From: Pseudomonas asiatica
Lineage (GTDB): Bacteria; Pseudomonadota; Gammaproteobacteria; Pseudomonadales; Pseudomonadaceae
Direction: 5' to 3'
Length of the DNA stretch: 64,000 bases
NCBI RefSeq assembly: GCF_040214835.1
Contig: NZ_CP157874.1
Span: 3,662,001-3,726,000, forward strand
Shown here: positions 17,330 to 25,576 of the stretch, piece by piece
Position numbering within the stretch: position 1 is the first letter of the stretch
Layout of the letters: the number at the start of each line of letters is the position of its first letter
Position numbers and translations under genes: made by a program
The notes under the pieces: generated by a model
The model's database searches: none
What the model was told of the DNA's origin: nothing
What the model saw: only the letters and a program-made list of their open reading frames with translations

Positions 17330-17349
17330 GGCGTGGCGTGGGGACGAGT
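17330..17349. other. Candidate cos site, prophage 1
   Basis: GGCGTGGCGTGGGGACGAGT resembles the P2/P4 cohesive end that starts GGCGAGGCGGGG. It is the last sequence shared with prophage 2, as expected for the packaging end next to a variable cargo slot. Assigned by resemblance and position only. Confidence 0.5.
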
Positions 17350-17357
17350 GCGCGCGC

Positions 17358-17706
17358 CAAGGTAAAGCCACGCGTTTACCGCCATTATCCTTCTTAGCTC
17401 GATTGCGGAACTGGATTGGCGAATTCTCTCGCAATGAAAAGGAGTCGTTGGAATGCAGGCAGTTTTTGAGGACCGACCTCAGCATGCTTAGCCTGTCAGC
17501 CGCAACTAGAAGGTTCGCCAGGCTAAGGTCCGTGCTTTGGGAGGTGCGATGGAACGAATCAGCAACCCGCACAGTATCTGTAGGGTTTCGACTGAATCGA
17601 GTAGCATGTAGAGCGCTCCAGCAAGGCCCTGGAGGGCAACCCAGAGCTCTCGGCAATCATGGTGTGATGTGGTCTAATGATGGCACTTTACAACCAAGGA
17701 ACGGAA
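17358..17706. other. Gap between cos candidate and ParA operon
   Basis: About 350 bp with no supported gene; reading frames here look accidental. The promoter of the ParA operon should lie in the last 100 bp, before AAGGAAC at the ParA start. Confidence 0.45.
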
Positions 17707-18519
17707 ATGGCTGCTGCAATCATCTCGTGCATCAATTTGAAAGGTGGGGTTGGCAAAACAGCTCTAGCAGTAAATCTCGCAGCGTACTGCGGTATACAAG
17801 ACAAAAAAACGCTGCTGATTGATCTGGACCCGCAAACCAACGCTAGTTTCTCGTCCATAGGCGTTCAGGCTTGGCAAGATCATGTAGGGCAACATGGCTC
17901 CGTAGCCGACCTACTTGGAGCGCGCAAGCATACAAGCGCCGACGGCACAACAAAAAATGCGCATGAAACAATCATCACTGATGTTTTTGAGAATGTGGAC
18001 TTAATCCCATCGCACATCGACCTGTTTACAGTCGACCTCGACTTAGCAGGAGCTACTTCGCGAGAGACCAGACTGCGGAGAGCGCTAAAAGATGTCATCG
18101 ACGAGTACGACGTCATAATTTGCGACTGCCCACCCAACTTAACCATACCAACGCAAAACGCCTTGGCGGTTTCCACGCATTATGTTGTTCCGGTGTCTCT
18201 CGACTTCCTATCTGCAATCGGGGTAGGCCTCCTACTTAAACGCGTACAAGAGTTCTGCACTGACCTTGAGCATAGTTTAGAAAATATAGGGGTAGTAATT
18301 TCCAGAGTTGGCAGGCCTGCACTACACCGAGACGAGACTGAAGCCACCCTTAGAAAACAGTTTGGCAAATCAGTTATAAAAACAAAAATTACAGAAAGGG
18401 TCGCCGTAAGCAGATGCGCACAACAGCAAATCTCAATCTTTGAATCTAAAGATGAGACTTCAATTGCCGAGTTTAGCTTAGTCTGCAAGACACTGCTAAA
18501 AACTGCAGGGGTAATTTAA
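17707..18519 (+). CDS. ParA/MinD-family ATPase, first gene of a cargo operon
   Basis: A 270-aa deviant-Walker ATPase. KGGVGKT is at residues 12-18 with the signature first lysine; LLIDLDPQTN is the A' motif and VIICDCPPN the Walker B region. Such proteins dimerise on ATP, often binding DNA or membrane non-specifically. ATG 17707 has AAGGAAC upstream; an extension to 17677 is less likely. No ParB or parS-like repeat is visible. Its stop overlaps the next gene's ATG by one base, and base composition is far more AT-rich than flanking core genes. It may be a partition ATPase, or the ATPase of a defence system coupled to the two downstream proteins; the latter is inference. Confidence 0.85.
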   Translation: MAAAIISCINLKGGVGKTALAVNLAAYCGIQDKKTLLIDLDPQTNASFSSIGVQAWQDHVGQHGSVADLLGARKHTSADGTTKNAHETIITDVFENVDLIPSHIDLFTVDLDLAGATSRETRLRRALKDVIDEYDVIICDCPPNLTIPTQNALAVSTHYVVPVSLDFLSAIGVGLLLKRVQEFCTDLEHSLENIGVVISRVGRPALHRDETEATLRKQFGKSVIKTKITERVAVSRCAQQQISIFESKDETSIAEFSLVCKTLLKTAGVI

Positions 18520-18914
18520 TGAGAACTCACGAACTCTCGAGAGCACTTCAAATACTATCAAAAATCCTCAAATCCGGACCAGATATGGACCTTGAGGACT
18601 GGTCCTACACGACAAAAAAGAAGGACTTTTCAAGCGAGGACATCAGCATAAAGGACGCAGACATCCCGGCCGCCCTCTACACTCTCGTCAAGCTCAACGA
18701 TGTAAGCAAATCCCAATGGATTGCACTAATGAAAGAGTACAATATTGACATCGAGATACGTCCTCGCGATGCCAATCGTGACATTGTCGGAAAAATTCTT
18801 AGCTACTTGGCATCCAATCCTAACGCAAGAGAAAGCTTAATTAGTAACAATTCAAAAAAATCTGTATCCGTCTCAAGCGAACTCGCCAACGCACTCAACT
18901 TATTGCTTAAATAA
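18519..18914 (+). CDS. Small helical protein of the ParA operon (131 aa), unknown
   Basis: Probably all-helical and soluble. A central segment, LVKLNDVSKSQWIALMKEYNIDIEI followed by RDIVGKILSYL, has the spacing of small helix-extended-helix modules such as SAP or LEM domains, which bind nucleic acid; this is a weak pattern match. It shares a base with the ParA stop and with the next start, so the three genes are translationally coupled. I do not recognise the family. A partner or adaptor between ParA and the third protein is a reasonable guess. Confidence 0.7.
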   Translation: MRTHELSRALQILSKILKSGPDMDLEDWSYTTKKKDFSSEDISIKDADIPAALYTLVKLNDVSKSQWIALMKEYNIDIEIRPRDANRDIVGKILSYLASNPNARESLISNNSKKSVSVSSELANALNLLLK

Positions 18915-19660
18915 TGGAACAATTAAAATCTGAGATTCAAGCAAACTTTGAGCGAAGTTTCGTCGCCACGAGAAGCAGCGTGACGGATACCTTGCGGGCC
19001 TTGGAAACCCACAAAGATAAGTTTGCCTCCAGCTACAGCAGACTGGTGTCGCTGCAGGCATGGCGCTCTGAACTGCTAAATACTATACTCGCATCTGACG
19101 CAGAAGCGTTCTTTAAGGAGGCGCATAACGACGCACTAATGTCCCATGCGTTGGCTAGACAAGGGGCATGGCGCGTTGCACTAATGTCGTTGCGAAGCTT
19201 GATCGAAAACACTGTCTTCGGACTGTACTACTGCGACCATCCCGTTGAGCTCCAGCAATGGCAGATTGGAGAGCACAAGCCAGGGTTCAGCGAAACGATA
19301 TCCTACTTACTTCGACACCCTAAACTTAAGGACCTCCCAGCTGCGATCACTGGAATCGACTCTCTGAAAGCTGAGTACGCCACGCTCTCAAAAGCTGTTC
19401 ATGGCTCAGCCAAATCTTTCAGAATGACTCGCGACGGGATGGTAACAGGCCTCAATGTAAACTCCGCCTCAGACTTGGGTGCTTGGACAAGCAGAGAAAG
19501 CGCAACCATATGTTCGATCAACCTTCTACTCATCTCGTTTTTCTCAGAACATGTAAAGGGAGCAGCCCTACCGAATTTACGAAAAGCCATTAGCCTTTCG
19601 ATACCACAGAGCAAGCATGCAGCGATCAAGGCAGCACTTCACGTTAGTTTAAGAAGTTAG
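18914..19660 (+). CDS. HEPN-like protein of the ParA operon (248 aa)
   Basis: A helical soluble protein. RSLIENTVFGLYYCDHP at residues 94-110 followed by LSKAVHGS at 158-165 resembles the paired R..(I/V)E and LS..VH blocks of HEPN-superfamily proteins, many of which are RNases in toxin or abortive-infection systems. The classic R-x4-6-H motif is not clear, so nuclease activity is uncertain. It is the last gene of the operon and ends about 20 bp before the stop of the convergent portal remnant. Base composition is AT-rich like its two partners. Confidence 0.65.
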   Translation: MEQLKSEIQANFERSFVATRSSVTDTLRALETHKDKFASSYSRLVSLQAWRSELLNTILASDAEAFFKEAHNDALMSHALARQGAWRVALMSLRSLIENTVFGLYYCDHPVELQQWQIGEHKPGFSETISYLLRHPKLKDLPAAITGIDSLKAEYATLSKAVHGSAKSFRMTRDGMVTGLNVNSASDLGAWTSRESATICSINLLLISFFSEHVKGAALPNLRKAISLSIPQSKHAAIKAALHVSLRS

Positions 19661-19680
19661 CACAGAGGTGCTGAGCGATT

Positions 19681-20475
19681 TTACATCTGCTCAGCATCCT
19701 CAAAACTGACTACATCATCACCTAGCCAATCATTTATCTGTGTAAGCCTCTGCTTAATCGGCTTCAACTCATTACTCACCCAAATTTTGCTAGCTTCCAA
19801 AACCGAACCGAAACCACCGGCATTTTGCGGAACTATACCCATTAACTGAGGCGGTATCCGTAAGGCTGCAAGTAGATCATCTCGACTTATATTTTTGATA
19901 GAGCCAAAGTCATCCTTGGCCGCCACCTCACTGATCGGTAGCAGCTGAATCCCGTCCTTCTTACCGTTGGGCGCGTACATGAATAGATTACGAAAATTTC
20001 CCGGTCCTTTGCTGTTCCTCATCGCGTCCCGCAGGTCGTCAACAAATTTCTCGCTATGGGCCGGGTCGGTCATGTAGAGGATAAAGCCCGCGTGGCTGCC
20101 GTTTTGGTAGTATTTACGTCTAAACAACGTGGCACTTTCGTTCAACAGCGCACTCTGCAGCGCGGGAAGCCACTCAGGTAGTCCGTAGATTTCCTGGTTA
20201 ATATCAGCTTCACGTAGATGACAGATGCTTCCGGTCTTGAAGACGTGCTCATCCTTCCAACCGCGGACCTGATAGTAGGTTTCAAGGTCTATCCCGCGGC
20301 GCATGTACTTGGCCAGGCAGGGCAGCAGGCCCAAGGCCTGGCGCAGCATGTTGTCGCGTTTCTCCAGATATAAGTTACCGCACCATCCCCAATCCATAAC
20401 GATTTGCTCGAAAGCTTGCCGGCTCAAAAGTCGGTGTGGGATGAAGCTGCGCACCAGCATGTTACGCTTGGTCAC
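19681..20475 (-). pseudogene. Portal protein (P2 gpQ-like) remnant, N-terminus lost
   Basis: About 265 C-terminal residues closely match the intact portal at 29224-30267, sharing FIPHRLL(S/T)RQAFEQIVMD, YQVRGW, LFRRKYYQNGSHAGFI and IPPQLMG(I/V)VPQNAGGFG. The first ~80 residues are replaced at about 20475 by sequence from another phage region, so no functional portal is made. The C-terminus has diverged from the second copy, so the two prophages are relatives, not a recent duplication. Confidence 0.85.
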
Positions 20476-20560
20476 CCGCCTGGGCAGCACCCAGGACCAC
20501 ACCCAGAAGGATCGCCCATCGGTTCCCGGTGGCAGCGGTCGCGAACTCACCGACTGCTGA
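20476..20560 (+). pseudogene. Possible capsid scaffold (gpO) C-terminal tail
   Basis: The + frame ending at 20560 reads DRPSVPGGSGRELTDC before a stop, directly upstream of the capsid gene start as gpO is in P2-like phages. Short and assigned mainly by position; the portal N-terminus, terminase and most of gpO appear deleted here. Confidence 0.35.
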
Positions 20561-20593
20561 TCGACGATAAATCAAGGAACACCGGAGACCACC

Positions 20594-20995
20594 ATGCGTA
20601 ACGAAACCCGCCTGCTCTTCAACGAATACCTGGCCCAACTGGCCAAACTTCATGGCGTACCTGACGTCACCACCAAATTCACCGCCAGTCCGGCTGTGGC
20701 CCAGAAACTGGAAAGCCGTATCCAGGAGTCGAGCCAGTTCCTGAGCGCGATCAACATCTATGGCGTCCCCGAGCAGATGGGTGAAAAGATCGGCCTGGGC
20801 GTGACCGGCAACATCGCCGGCACCACCGACACCGACGTCAAAGCCCGCGAGACCCGCGACCCAACCGGCCTCGACAACCGCGGCTACGTCTGCACCCAGA
20901 CGAACTACGACACCCACCTCAAGTACCAGAAGCTCGATGCCTGGGCCAAGTTCCCGGACTTCCAGGCCCGTACCCGCCAAGGCACCCCGTTATAG
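20594..20995 (+). pseudogene. Major capsid protein (P2 gpN-like), truncated
   Basis: The start MRNETRLLFNEYLAQLAKLHG and the GEKIGLGVTGNIAGTTDTD block match the N-terminal third of P2-type capsid protein gpN, which is about 350 aa in full. The frame stops at 133 aa after FPDFQARTRQ, where the sequence switches to an unrelated phage gene in the other orientation. CACCGGAGACC upstream gives a moderate ribosome site. A truncated, non-functional capsid fragment is likely. Confidence 0.82.
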
Positions 20996-20997
20996 CC

Positions 20998-21120
20998 GGG
21001 CGGTGCCAGCCTAACGTCCAGACCTTCCGCCTTTCCGACGGCCCAAGCCAGCTGCTCTCCGACTAGGTCGGCCGTCTTCACCTCGAACACGTTGAGGTCC
21101 AGCACAAGTTTTTCGGGCAT
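20998..21120 (-). pseudogene. DUF2591-like phage gene, 5' fragment
   Basis: From ATG 21120 the reverse strand reads MPEKLVLDLNVFEVKTADL then AWAVGKAEGLDVRL, the start of a common phage protein family of unknown function (DUF2591-like). The match ends at the junction with the capsid fragment near 20998; beyond it the frame is only capsid antisense. Confidence 0.5.
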
Positions 21121-21301
21121 GACGATTCCTTGGCCGCCATATCGCGGCAGTGAGTTGAACAAGGGGTTGGAGTTGGTGCAAGAAAATCGGCCGGTGGTCC
21201 GATTCAGTTCTCAAACTAGGATTCCGCAGTTGCGTGCCACCTGGCCTTAGCTATGGTGAGAGTTCACCCGTGGCATACAACTAAAGTCGTAGGAGGTCGA
21301 C

Positions 21302-21601
21302 ATGAGGATTCGCGGTGAAGTTTTCTGGAAATGGGCTGACCCTTCGCTTCACCACCGCACTCATGACGAGACCCTCAGCGATGGAATGCACATAGATGTC
21401 CAGGTGCGACTGTCGCGGGCAGGTAACACGCAGATGTTCATTGGGGTGTATGCCGTGAGTGGCATGGCCCTTCATGAAGAGGCGTTCGACTCCCGTCCCG
21501 GTCAATCAATGACCAGGGCTTTGGCCTGGGGCGTAGGACGGGCTCGCCGCATTGCCACAGACACTCACCCAAAATTCGACCAGGTAGTCTGCTCGGGATA
21601 G
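21302..21601 (+). CDS. Small phage protein (99 aa), unknown
   Basis: The start is well supported by TAGGAGGT a few bases before ATG 21302. The protein (MRIRGEVFWKWADPSLHH...) is soluble, mixed in charge, with no motif I recognise. Base composition is like ordinary Pseudomonas phage genes, unlike the AT-rich cargo to its right. It faces the convergent gene at 21656. Confidence 0.6.
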   Translation: MRIRGEVFWKWADPSLHHRTHDETLSDGMHIDVQVRLSRAGNTQMFIGVYAVSGMALHEEAFDSRPGQSMTRALAWGVGRARRIATDTHPKFDQVVCSG

Positions 21602-21655
21602 GGGAGAGGGAATACAGCTGGGCGGAGTACAAATGTGCTCCACTCTGCATATAGC

Positions 21656-22216
21656 TTACCGGGCGGTGTTCGTCTGAAGAGCGAGACCCTTCACGGCCTC
21701 GCTATAAATGAATTTGATCTGATCCCACGGGATCGTGTGGCGCTGCGCGTACTCTCCCTCGCCATCGCATATCTCACAGCCCTCAATCGGCTCATCCAGT
21801 TCGCGGCATTCCGGGCATTCCTGGGTGACCTCCAGCTTGAACTCACCGAGCAGCAGCGCCTTGGCGCCGTTCTCGGCCGTGAGCCGCTTGGGCATCAGGC
21901 AGTATCCTTCAGGGATGGATACCGACGACCCAACAGGGACAATCGGCAGCCCAGTCGCAGCCGCATCCCGTTCTGCCTCTTCTTTGGTCCACCAGAGGGC
22001 AGTACCAACCATCCAGGCTATAGGCTCGGGGTGGGGCTGCGGCTCGGCATGCGTTTCGCGGTAGCCCGCCAGGAACAGCAGGTAGTCGCTGTGGGTGCGC
22101 TGGTCTTCGAAGCCGGTGCTGTCCTTGCGCAGTGCTTGCTCGCCCAGGCCGAGCGGGTTGAGCCTAATGAACACATCGCGTGGGTCGGTGTTGCTGGATC
22201 GGTTTTCTGTGGGCAT
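21656..22216 (-). CDS. Phage protein with Cys-rich zinc-finger-like motif (186 aa)
   Basis: A soluble protein of unknown role. Near residue 140 it has CPECRELDEPIEGCEICDGEGEY, a CxxC...CxxCxGxG arrangement that would bind zinc, as in DnaJ-like or phage regulatory proteins. The IAWMVGTALWWTKEEAE block with VPVGSS recurs in many Pseudomonas phage hypothetical proteins. ATG 22216 is chosen for GAGG seven bases upstream on the reverse strand; the frame could extend to 22258. Confidence 0.6.
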   Translation of the reverse strand: MPTENRSSNTDPRDVFIRLNPLGLGEQALRKDSTGFEDQRTHSDYLLFLAGYRETHAEPQPHPEPIAWMVGTALWWTKEEAERDAAATGLPIVPVGSSVSIPEGYCLMPKRLTAENGAKALLLGEFKLEVTQECPECRELDEPIEGCEICDGEGEYAQRHTIPWDQIKFIYSEAVKGLALQTNTAR

Positions 22217-22335
22217 GGAGTACCTCAAGCCGGGTACGTCCGGCTGCGTCAGTGGCATTTTGATATTGAATTGTGGTTTATTGCTGCACTTAGTTTTCGA
22301 TCTAGAGGCAGAGGCTGGTGGGTATAGAAAATTTG

Positions 22336-22947
22336 ATGATGACAGTTAACAGAATTCCTAAAATTGAACTGGATACTGGAACGGACTGGACGGCTGTTTG
22401 GACTGCGGTAGGAACTTCTTTTGCGACGATAGCTGTAGTTCTGGTGACCACTATCTATACAGCTTATTCCTTTCGTAAGACTATTAGAGCTCAAAAAGAA
22501 TTGGCCGATGCACAAGAGGCTAGTCGCATAGCGCACTCTAAAGCTGAGGCTGTTGCGCGCAGCAGGCAGGAGTGGATCAACAGCTTGAGGGATGTGGTTG
22601 CATCGTTCATCTCCACAGGTGACGATCTCGCAACCGCGTCCGTGAAGCTTATTGACAATACGGATCAGACACCCCGTCTTGCTCAAATTATGCAGCGCGC
22701 AGATCTACAGAATCCATTTTATGTAGAGTATAGTCGAATTTTATTGGCGGCAAAATTGCAACGCGCCAAAGTTCAGTTGTTTACAAATCCTCGTGAAAAA
22801 GAAACCGGTGAACTTATAAAGGCTATGGATGCATACATACAAGCGTCTATGGTGGCCGACTCCACTGCTCATTTAGGTGAAGAGGTGATTAGAAATACCC
22901 AAGTAATCATAAAAAACGAATGGGTGAGAGTTAAAGAGATGAAATAG
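22336..22947 (+). CDS. Single-pass membrane protein with cytoplasmic helical domain, phage cargo
   Basis: About 203 aa. Residues ~20-45 form one transmembrane helix (AVGTSFATIAVVLVTTIY), followed by a charged helical stretch (FRKTIRAQKELADAQEASR) and a soluble domain. Composition is AT-rich against the phage genes on each side and it is oriented opposite to both, the usual look of a moron gene. The layout resembles small membrane-tethered phage-exclusion proteins, but I recognise no family. The start is uncertain between GTG 22318, ATG 22336 and ATG 22339; none has a strong ribosome site. Confidence 0.6.
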   Translation: MMTVNRIPKIELDTGTDWTAVWTAVGTSFATIAVVLVTTIYTAYSFRKTIRAQKELADAQEASRIAHSKAEAVARSRQEWINSLRDVVASFISTGDDLATASVKLIDNTDQTPRLAQIMQRADLQNPFYVEYSRILLAAKLQRAKVQLFTNPREKETGELIKAMDAYIQASMVADSTAHLGEEVIRNTQVIIKNEWVRVKEMK

Positions 22948-23817
22948 TTAATCGCCACAGAGGCAGTCGATGTCTTCGCCCAGGTGATTGAAATCAAAAT
23001 CGGTCTGCCTGGCTCGCTGGTCCGCTGACCAGGCCAGCGACCGGTAATTGGGCCGGTCCTGCCGGAACACCTGGCCGAACCGCTCCTCGGTGCCAGACCA
23101 CCAGATCACCCGGGAAGGATCTTCCTGAATGGTCCTGATCAGCTTCGCCTCGTTCTTCTTCCAGCACAGATCGCAGTTGCCGTAATCCGAATCCATGCGC
23201 AGTTCAAAGGGCTGCGCTGACCAGAAGGCCGCCACCTCCTCTTTGGTGATGCCGGCGACGTACGAGGGGCAGACGCTATCCCAACGTGCATTGCCGCGTT
23301 CGTTGGCCGTCATCATCCGGCTGTAGCGTCGGGGCTCGTCGTAGCGGATTCCGACGATGCAGTCCCACTCGTCGTAGCCCAGGGCGCGCATGTGCTTCTT
23401 GCCAATCTTCACCTTGAGGTAGGCGGTGCACATGTTGTTGCTGAAGTTCGGCAGCACGGCCGGCAGCTTCTTTTCAGCCTTCCGGTACGACTGGTAGTAC
23501 TCGAGCATCATGGTGAAGGGTTCGCCGTTGCGGCTGGCTGTCTCGAAGTCGACGATCTTGTACCATGGCGCGTCGTCCGGCTGGCCGTACACCCGGCACC
23601 ACTCCATCCAGACGATTTTGACGCCCCAGTGCTTGGCCATGGCGTCGATGAATACCAGCGTCTCCTCGCGTTCCTTGCCGGTGTTCTGGAAGAAGGCGTG
23701 CACATCTGCCGGGAGCTTGCCGCCGTGGGCCTCGAGGATTTTCCAAAGCATGTGCCCGCTAGTGCGGCCACCACTGACGCCGATCTGCGCCGGCCCAGTG
23801 ATCTGGTAGGGGTTCAT
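22948..23817 (-). CDS. PAPS-reductase-like (PP-loop) phage protein
   Basis: A 289-aa member of the adenine nucleotide alpha-hydrolase superfamily. The PP-loop GVSGGRTSGHM near the N-terminus binds the AMP part of a nucleotide. FSNNMCTAYLK, GNCDLCWKKNE and a terminal DCLCGD give several conserved cysteines, possibly an Fe-S cluster or zinc site. Such proteins occur in many Pseudomonas phages, and distant relatives include DndC in DNA phosphorothioation; the reaction here is unknown. The start at 23817 has AAAGGAGAT upstream. It ends exactly next to the convergent membrane protein gene. Confidence 0.78.
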   Translation of the reverse strand: MNPYQITGPAQIGVSGGRTSGHMLWKILEAHGGKLPADVHAFFQNTGKEREETLVFIDAMAKHWGVKIVWMEWCRVYGQPDDAPWYKIVDFETASRNGEPFTMMLEYYQSYRKAEKKLPAVLPNFSNNMCTAYLKVKIGKKHMRALGYDEWDCIVGIRYDEPRRYSRMMTANERGNARWDSVCPSYVAGITKEEVAAFWSAQPFELRMDSDYGNCDLCWKKNEAKLIRTIQEDPSRVIWWSGTEERFGQVFRQDRPNYRSLAWSADQRARQTDFDFNHLGEDIDCLCGD

Positions 23818-23903
23818 GGCAAATCTCCTTTGTAGGCTCACCTAGGAGGCTATTTCTTCGATGAGTGTTATGATCTTTGGCCCGCCATGGAGGAGCCAAT
23901 TAG

Positions 23904-24626
23904 ATGGAAGCGCTATCAGTAGTCTATATCGAGAATGTATCTCAATACGTAAGCGCGATAGTTAACATCAATAGACATGAAACGAAGGGCTCTTTATATC
24001 GCGGGCAACCCGATTACAGCTTTGGCTTGACTTCAACTTTGCAAAGAGCGCTGACTCGTGAGGTAGGTCCTATCCATCTGCAAAGCGCAAAAAACGCTTG
24101 GTGGATTTTTAAAAAAGAGCGCCACCTCTATCATCCTAGTGGTGATCTGGCTCCTTGGGATGAACTTTGTCTTGCTCAGCATTACGGGATGCCTACGCGG
24201 TTGCTGGACTGGACTCTCGATCCACTTATTGGGCTGTATTTTGCCTTGGAGTCAGTCGAAGATTTTCTACCAGAAGCCGATGCATGTGTTTATGTAATTC
24301 CTGCCCGAGGTGATGTGGGGTGGGTAAATAGTGAAGATCTAGGAGCTGATGTATTCGCTGAATTATCGCTAGCGGGAAGCTCTTATGAACATTATATTCT
24401 TGTGCCTGATTATAGAGAGATTAGAGTTCGAAGTCAGTCGGGGGTTTTCTCTTTGACGAAAAATATCAGTGACGAGTTTCCTAAGTCCTTGACTCATCAC
24501 GTTGTTATTCCTGCCGCTTGTATCAACACCATCAAAAAAGAATTGATCATGTTTAACGTTACTAGAAAGAGGGTATATTTAGACGCCGCATCGTTGTGTC
24601 TTGATCTAAAGTCCTCGTATTTTTAG
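23904..24626 (+). CDS. FRG-domain protein, phage cargo
   Basis: 240 aa with the FRG hallmarks: LYRGQ at residues 31-35, and AQHYGMPTRLLDWT at 91-104 followed by DPLIGLYFA. FRG domains are found in prophages and defence islands, usually alone or fused to effectors; their biochemical activity is not settled. AT-rich composition and orientation against neighbouring phage genes mark it as horizontally acquired. GGAGGAG precedes the ATG at slightly long spacing. It may act independently or with the TIR gene 950 bp further on, but a phage gene on the other strand lies between them. Confidence 0.82.
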   Translation: MEALSVVYIENVSQYVSAIVNINRHETKGSLYRGQPDYSFGLTSTLQRALTREVGPIHLQSAKNAWWIFKKERHLYHPSGDLAPWDELCLAQHYGMPTRLLDWTLDPLIGLYFALESVEDFLPEADACVYVIPARGDVGWVNSEDLGADVFAELSLAGSSYEHYILVPDYREIRVRSQSGVFSLTKNISDEFPKSLTHHVVIPAACINTIKKELIMFNVTRKRVYLDAASLCLDLKSSYF

Positions 24627-24706
24627 TCCGCAATCCACGATCTCCTCTCGCGCGGAAGGCGTTCATGGTTTGAGAGGGGAAGGTGCTGGCGGGCAGCGCC
24701 GGAGGG

Positions 24707-25465
24707 TCAAGCGGCTTTGACCTCGTCCTGTTGGGCGACGATTGCCTTGGCTGCGTGATTGAGCAGGTACAGCCGGCTGATCAGGCTTTCGCGCGGCTTG
24801 TCGATGGTGATCTCCCAGTAGTCGCAGCCCAGGCCCAGCTCTTCGTGGTGCTCGCTCATGAACATGCTGGCTTGCTCGGCGTAGCAGATGTCGTCGGCCT
24901 CGCTCAGGAGGTCATTCAACGAGTCCCAGAAGTCGCGGCCATCCCCGCCATATTCAATGGCTGCGAGATGCTCTTTAACCAGCCTGCGGAGTTCGTTCCA
25001 GCGACCGGCCTCATGGCGTCCGCCGTCGTTTCGCATCCACTCAGGCAGGGCGCTGTACTGGTCCTCGTCGATTTGCTCGCAGACCTTGTTGCATACGCCA
25101 GTCACCAGTGCCGCGCGAAAGGCTTGCTCGTCAAACTCACGCTCGCGGCAGTGCTCTTCAAGCTTCGAATGGATGTAGTAGCCGATGTCGTCACCGGCCA
25201 GGAACTCGATGCCGTAGGACAGGCCGACGTTGAAGGTCAGGCCGTCGATGTCACCAATCGTGGCGATACCGAAGCGGGTGATCAGGATGTCGAATGCGTA
25301 GCTGGTGGTTCGCGGTGCCTTGCAGCGCCAGACCTTCAACTGGTCGGTGTCAGCCAGCACGGTGTATTCGTGGTCCTTCAGGCACTCGGCGGCGCGCTCG
25401 CGGCGCTTGGCCTTTTCGGCTTTTCGCTGGTCGATCCATTCTTGGTGGCGTTGTTCATCGTTCAT
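24707..25465 (-). CDS. Phage protein, unknown (252 aa)
   Basis: An acidic soluble protein starting MNDEQRHQEWIDQRKAEKAKRR and ending HAAKAIVAQQDEVKAA; no catalytic motif is recognised. Composition is typical of Pseudomonas phage genes. ATG 25465 is chosen for TGGAGAAA six to ten bases upstream; in-frame starts further out to 25510 exist. It lies between the FRG and TIR cargo genes and reads against both. Confidence 0.6.
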   Translation of the reverse strand: MNDEQRHQEWIDQRKAEKAKRRERAAECLKDHEYTVLADTDQLKVWRCKAPRTTSYAFDILITRFGIATIGDIDGLTFNVGLSYGIEFLAGDDIGYYIHSKLEEHCREREFDEQAFRAALVTGVCNKVCEQIDEDQYSALPEWMRNDGGRHEAGRWNELRRLVKEHLAAIEYGGDGRDFWDSLNDLLSEADDICYAEQASMFMSEHHEELGLGCDYWEITIDKPRESLISRLYLLNHAAKAIVAQQDEVKAA

Positions 25466-25576
25466 GGCTTTCTCCATGCATGCGCCGCCCTCCGTGGCCG
25501 GATGCGGCATGGTGGCAATTTGGTTTGGGATGGGGTATTACGGGTGACCGGCATGGGGCCGGCGAGGGAGAAAAAG

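Larger units (their letters stand above)
16687..17354. repeat. Conserved prophage left arm, copy 1
   Basis: About 660 bp nearly identical to 26889-27555. It holds the att core, GTTCCC repeats (16782-16803), GGTAATT iterons and a cos candidate. Similarity stops just after the cos candidate, where each prophage has different cargo. Confidence 0.88.

Noticed and set aside
17196..17822. A 208-codon frame covering the region before and into the ParA gene
   Set aside because: It overlaps ParA out of frame, crosses the cos candidate and has no coding-like composition.
24683..25552. A 5' extension of the TIR gene to a 556-codon frame
   Set aside because: The extension is antisense of the phage gene at 24707-25465; the TIR domain starts at GTG 25577 with its own ribosome site.
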